Positions 62,801 to 64,000 of a stretch of DNA of 64,000 nt are shown here, piece after piece. The stretch is taken from the NCBI GenBank assembly GCA_016712465.1, contig JADJQZ010000001.1, positions 4,030,001 through 4,094,000 of the forward strand, read 5' to 3'. Both the position numbers and the translations under genes were made by a program. The DNA comes from Candidatus Obscuribacter sp. GTDB taxonomy: Bacteria; Cyanobacteriota; Vampirovibrionia; Obscuribacterales; Obscuribacteraceae. Numbering within the stretch: position 1 is the first letter of the stretch; each line of letters starts with the position of its first letter. The notes under the pieces were generated by a model that saw only the letters and a list, made by a program, of their open reading frames with translations, was not told where the DNA came from and did no database searches.

Positions 62801-64000
62801 AGCCTGGCCGTCACCATGGATGGAAGGCTGAAGCGAGTCAGTCAAGTACAAAATGACGTGATTGGACTGGGCAATGACCTGGAGACAAGTAGAGAAATCA
62901 CCACCATGGACGGCACGGTCATTGCCTTTCCGGCAGGCGGTGGTCTCCTGCTTCGGGATAAAGATGGAAATGCCGCCCGCACCATTAGCGATACCGGCGC
63001 CGCTAAAGACTATTCCTACAATGAAGCCGGGCTTTTAAACAAAGTAGTGGAAACCGATGCCACTGGCAAGACAAACACCTGGGAAGCCAGTATCGGTCAT
63101 ATGCTCTCAACCTGGAGAGACTCCACCGGCAAAGTAGAACATGGGGATTGGCGCATTAGCAAAACCACCGGTCAGGAATTCTTCATCTTCGAGAAAGGCG
63201 CAAGTTACAGCAGGGACGCCGGACAGGACAAGTACAAACAGGTCAGCGACGGTAAGGAAGCAAGAGAAAAGGTCGATGCTCTCATGACGGCCTATGAAGA
63301 CTGGTACTTGACCAATGGTCGCCGCTTCGAGGCCCTGCGCAGCAACCTGGAAAACATGACCCCCGATCAAATCATGATGTTCAGGCGCGCCTTCAAAGAG
63401 AAACATTCTGATGACTATTCCACCTTCGGTCACTACATCGGCGAAAAATTCGGTCAGTCGGCCCGGGGCGAAATTCTCACTGACATGATCAACCCCAGGG
63501 CTCGAACCGTCAGCGCCCGGGAGGCTGAAATCACAGCCGGCAAGCTGAGGGCGGCCATGCATGAGATGAGAGAAGACTCTTTCTTCAAGCGAAACGACAG
63601 CGTACTGCAAAGAGAAATGCGCGAAACCGTGGCCAATCTTGACCAGGTCAAACTAAACAACCTCAACAAGCTCTACGAAGGTCGTTATCACAAGAGCGCC
63701 ATGGAGGAAGTGAAGCAACTGCCGGGTTACGAAAAAGCCCCCCTGGTACACCAGATGGCCATGGCCCTCTACATGCAAAAGGGCTCCGACCGGCGCACGG
63801 TAGAAGAAGAGAAAGCGCTCCTAAACGAGAGCACTAGAGCTTTCAAATTTGAAGCACTGGGCGATAGCAGGGGTGAAGCCAGACAAAATATCGTTGCCTT
63901 AAATAACAAAATCGCCATGAACAATCTGGAGTTGTTCAAAGAATTCGCCGGTCGCTCAAGCAGTCAGGCCAGAGAAGAGTTTCAAAGGGAAGGCGGCGAT
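59813..64000 (+). CDS. Second giant protein (partial): YD/RHS-like repeats and annexin-like segments
   Basis: A frame opens at ATG 59813, with a stop codon immediately upstream, and stays open for 1,396 codons to the window edge. The N-terminus is very hydrophilic (KEQPKENEQGELKQQEK). Residues about 530-1,140 are beta-rich with many Gly-Asp turns and units like YKDGRLSETKESTG, ITSYTDEQGKWSAKNG, and AARTISDTGAAKDYSYNEAG, VVETDATGKTNTW; these recall YD/RHS repeats. Near 1,165-1,225 and 1,255-1,305 annexin-like helical segments appear again (LRSNLENMTPDQIMMFRRAF then KEKHSDDYSTFGHYIGEKFG). No signal peptide; SD weak. It probably belongs with the preceding giant gene. Confidence 0.78.
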   Translation, partial: MKSSQDSEKKEQPKENEQGELKQQEKPPAPIDSSALEDKTSPTGSMPADIEAEKLATAKKLEESNKKDASLGTAPIEIKEGESATATDNRPLTPRRQDVGDRLEEETRSKQAQELFAGKGIFFTRNLSERERLIAVRDSYDRIAQILPKQQAAPVKSEGRELLGLNASMEMAESIGRLTRNDSSESQAAKRTTEETATAALKEIQRLAKVEPPGETAALLVKRLGGAEEVDKTIKMLGAADAVTRTQAVRRIMEATRDGADWNSENAFAGRVESARNQHLMAELKTAATPADHAAIERKLQAEAEQCHKISPAGQLQLKNMEFFNQTAITLKTGRNLLDELTTESIANPHARAALAILSLGDPNGKNAATIKAALDAHEKEFGLRLPLDRAEPGASTGKPLWQRLSEEERQALAIIGKSMLLEGAGQEPIQSRAANLVLAAHHEISAGSEKEKLAEALKASATTPPMELHLIPGQTATRFDGKAAALEALAGNQALRKEIEALEQPQPEAQKEQDQKLNANTIEQLVKEQGREVESAAGKERGERPEHIQRVESSEGADYALRVVNANGEISEYHFNRADKGSKQESEKDTLVAVKSGGTMTSSLLPVIDFKTHLRKPPHATDAWTVIQAEGHKSGEMLCEKHSLDRNTGTETVEGKNGAKIVKRPDGVTLVTRDGITSTTLKLESGVTIEGDQGGAFRAMQFQDGSRIESLPGGRFRQLKPDSEGKLKEESIFSGHLQLTKPGRQLQIVEERQDGARLFRQDGAVMTFSKNGSELEIQRGGVQRQGLKIGAFDEQGKPTKIYSEKGDGSYSSTEDGITWKGYDANGKLIPGSEKKEVVVLDLAAGVIGHLSEDRSKVVEERFDGSLKEYEAVGKEGLVVTREVSAGGTTVQHSYKDGRLSETKESTGSGAMRTWQNLSLKGQDGQRLDYPVLTARRSAAEHGGKEMTFTYETDTKPGAIPKITSYTDEQGKWSAKNGAPETGIYINERTGDHRVESLAVTMDGRLKRVSQVQNDVIGLGNDLETSREITTMDGTVIAFPAGGGLLLRDKDGNAARTISDTGAAKDYSYNEAGLLNKVVETDATGKTNTWEASIGHMLSTWRDSTGKVEHGDWRISKTTGQEFFIFEKGASYSRDAGQDKYKQVSDGKEAREKVDALMTAYEDWYLTNGRRFEALRSNLENMTPDQIMMFRRAFKEKHSDDYSTFGHYIGEKFGQSARGEILTDMINPRARTVSAREAEITAGKLRAAMHEMREDSFFKRNDSVLQREMRETVANLDQVKLNNLNKLYEGRYHKSAMEEVKQLPGYEKAPLVHQMAMALYMQKGSDRRTVEEEKALLNESTRAFKFEALGDSRGEARQNIVALNNKIAMNNLELFKEFAGRSSSQAREEFQREGGD

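Noticed and set aside
1..64000. CRISPR arrays, tRNA or rRNA genes, insertion sequences
   Set aside because: I looked for spaced repeats, rRNA-like stretches, tRNA-like ends and transposase genes and saw none that hold up.

Overview
The window looks like a chromosomal segment of a non-photosynthetic relative of the cyanobacteria, most plausibly the Obscuribacterales/Melainabacteria lineage. This is inferred from gene content and style, not from a marker tree. Pointers are a moderately GC-rich genome, many TPR proteins with signal peptides, HemL (the C5 route to haem), MqnD (the futalosine route to menaquinone), a meso-DAP-type MurE, LCP and amidase wall enzymes, and very large multidomain proteins with degenerate repeats. 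No photosynthesis gene is present.

Layout. 1-1487: a TPR gene running off the left edge. 1.8-8.5 kb: ribosome hibernation factor (hpf), a secreted TIM-barrel protein with an SLH-like tail, a small membrane protein, ThpR, a peptidoglycan amidase and mnmA. 8.6-16.7 kb: a TPR gene divergent from mfd, which is followed by a parvulin-type lipoprotein and another TPR protein, then a hairpin terminator. 16.7-20.4 kb: a small secreted repeat protein, a beta-helix protein and a TadG-like protein whose leader holds a 15-bp perfect inverted repeat. 20.4-29.8 kb: mostly minus-strand genes: SPFH plus ribbon-helix-helix pair; prs/MBL-hydrolase/GGDEF operon; a PLP lyase; comF (plus strand); a thioredoxin-like/hemL/YciI operon; a 2-Cys peroxiredoxin. 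30.2-37.5 kb: a 53-bp tandem repeat, then rplU-rpmA-murE and a series of envelope and lipid genes. 37.5-43.8 kb: a frameshifted TPR gene, alpha/beta hydrolases, mqnD and a short AT-richer patch with an orphan antitoxin-like HTH gene and a decayed partner. 43.8-51.4 kb: two overlapping metallopeptidase-like genes (one with an intact HExxH, one without), a transaldolase, and an LCP/TonB-C/small-exported-protein group. 51.5-64 kb: two giant genes in tandem, the second cut by the window edge.

The strongest candidate for something undescribed is the 51.5-64 kb block. The 2,466-residue protein carries segments that resemble annexin repeats, a hydrophobic Gly/Ala-rich stretch, a zinc-peptidase-like HELTHH motif and a late nuclease-like segment. 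The next giant protein has YD/RHS-like beta repeats followed by more annexin-like segments. Two small genes lie between them. The arrangement recalls polymorphic-toxin or surface-effector loci, but that role is inference.
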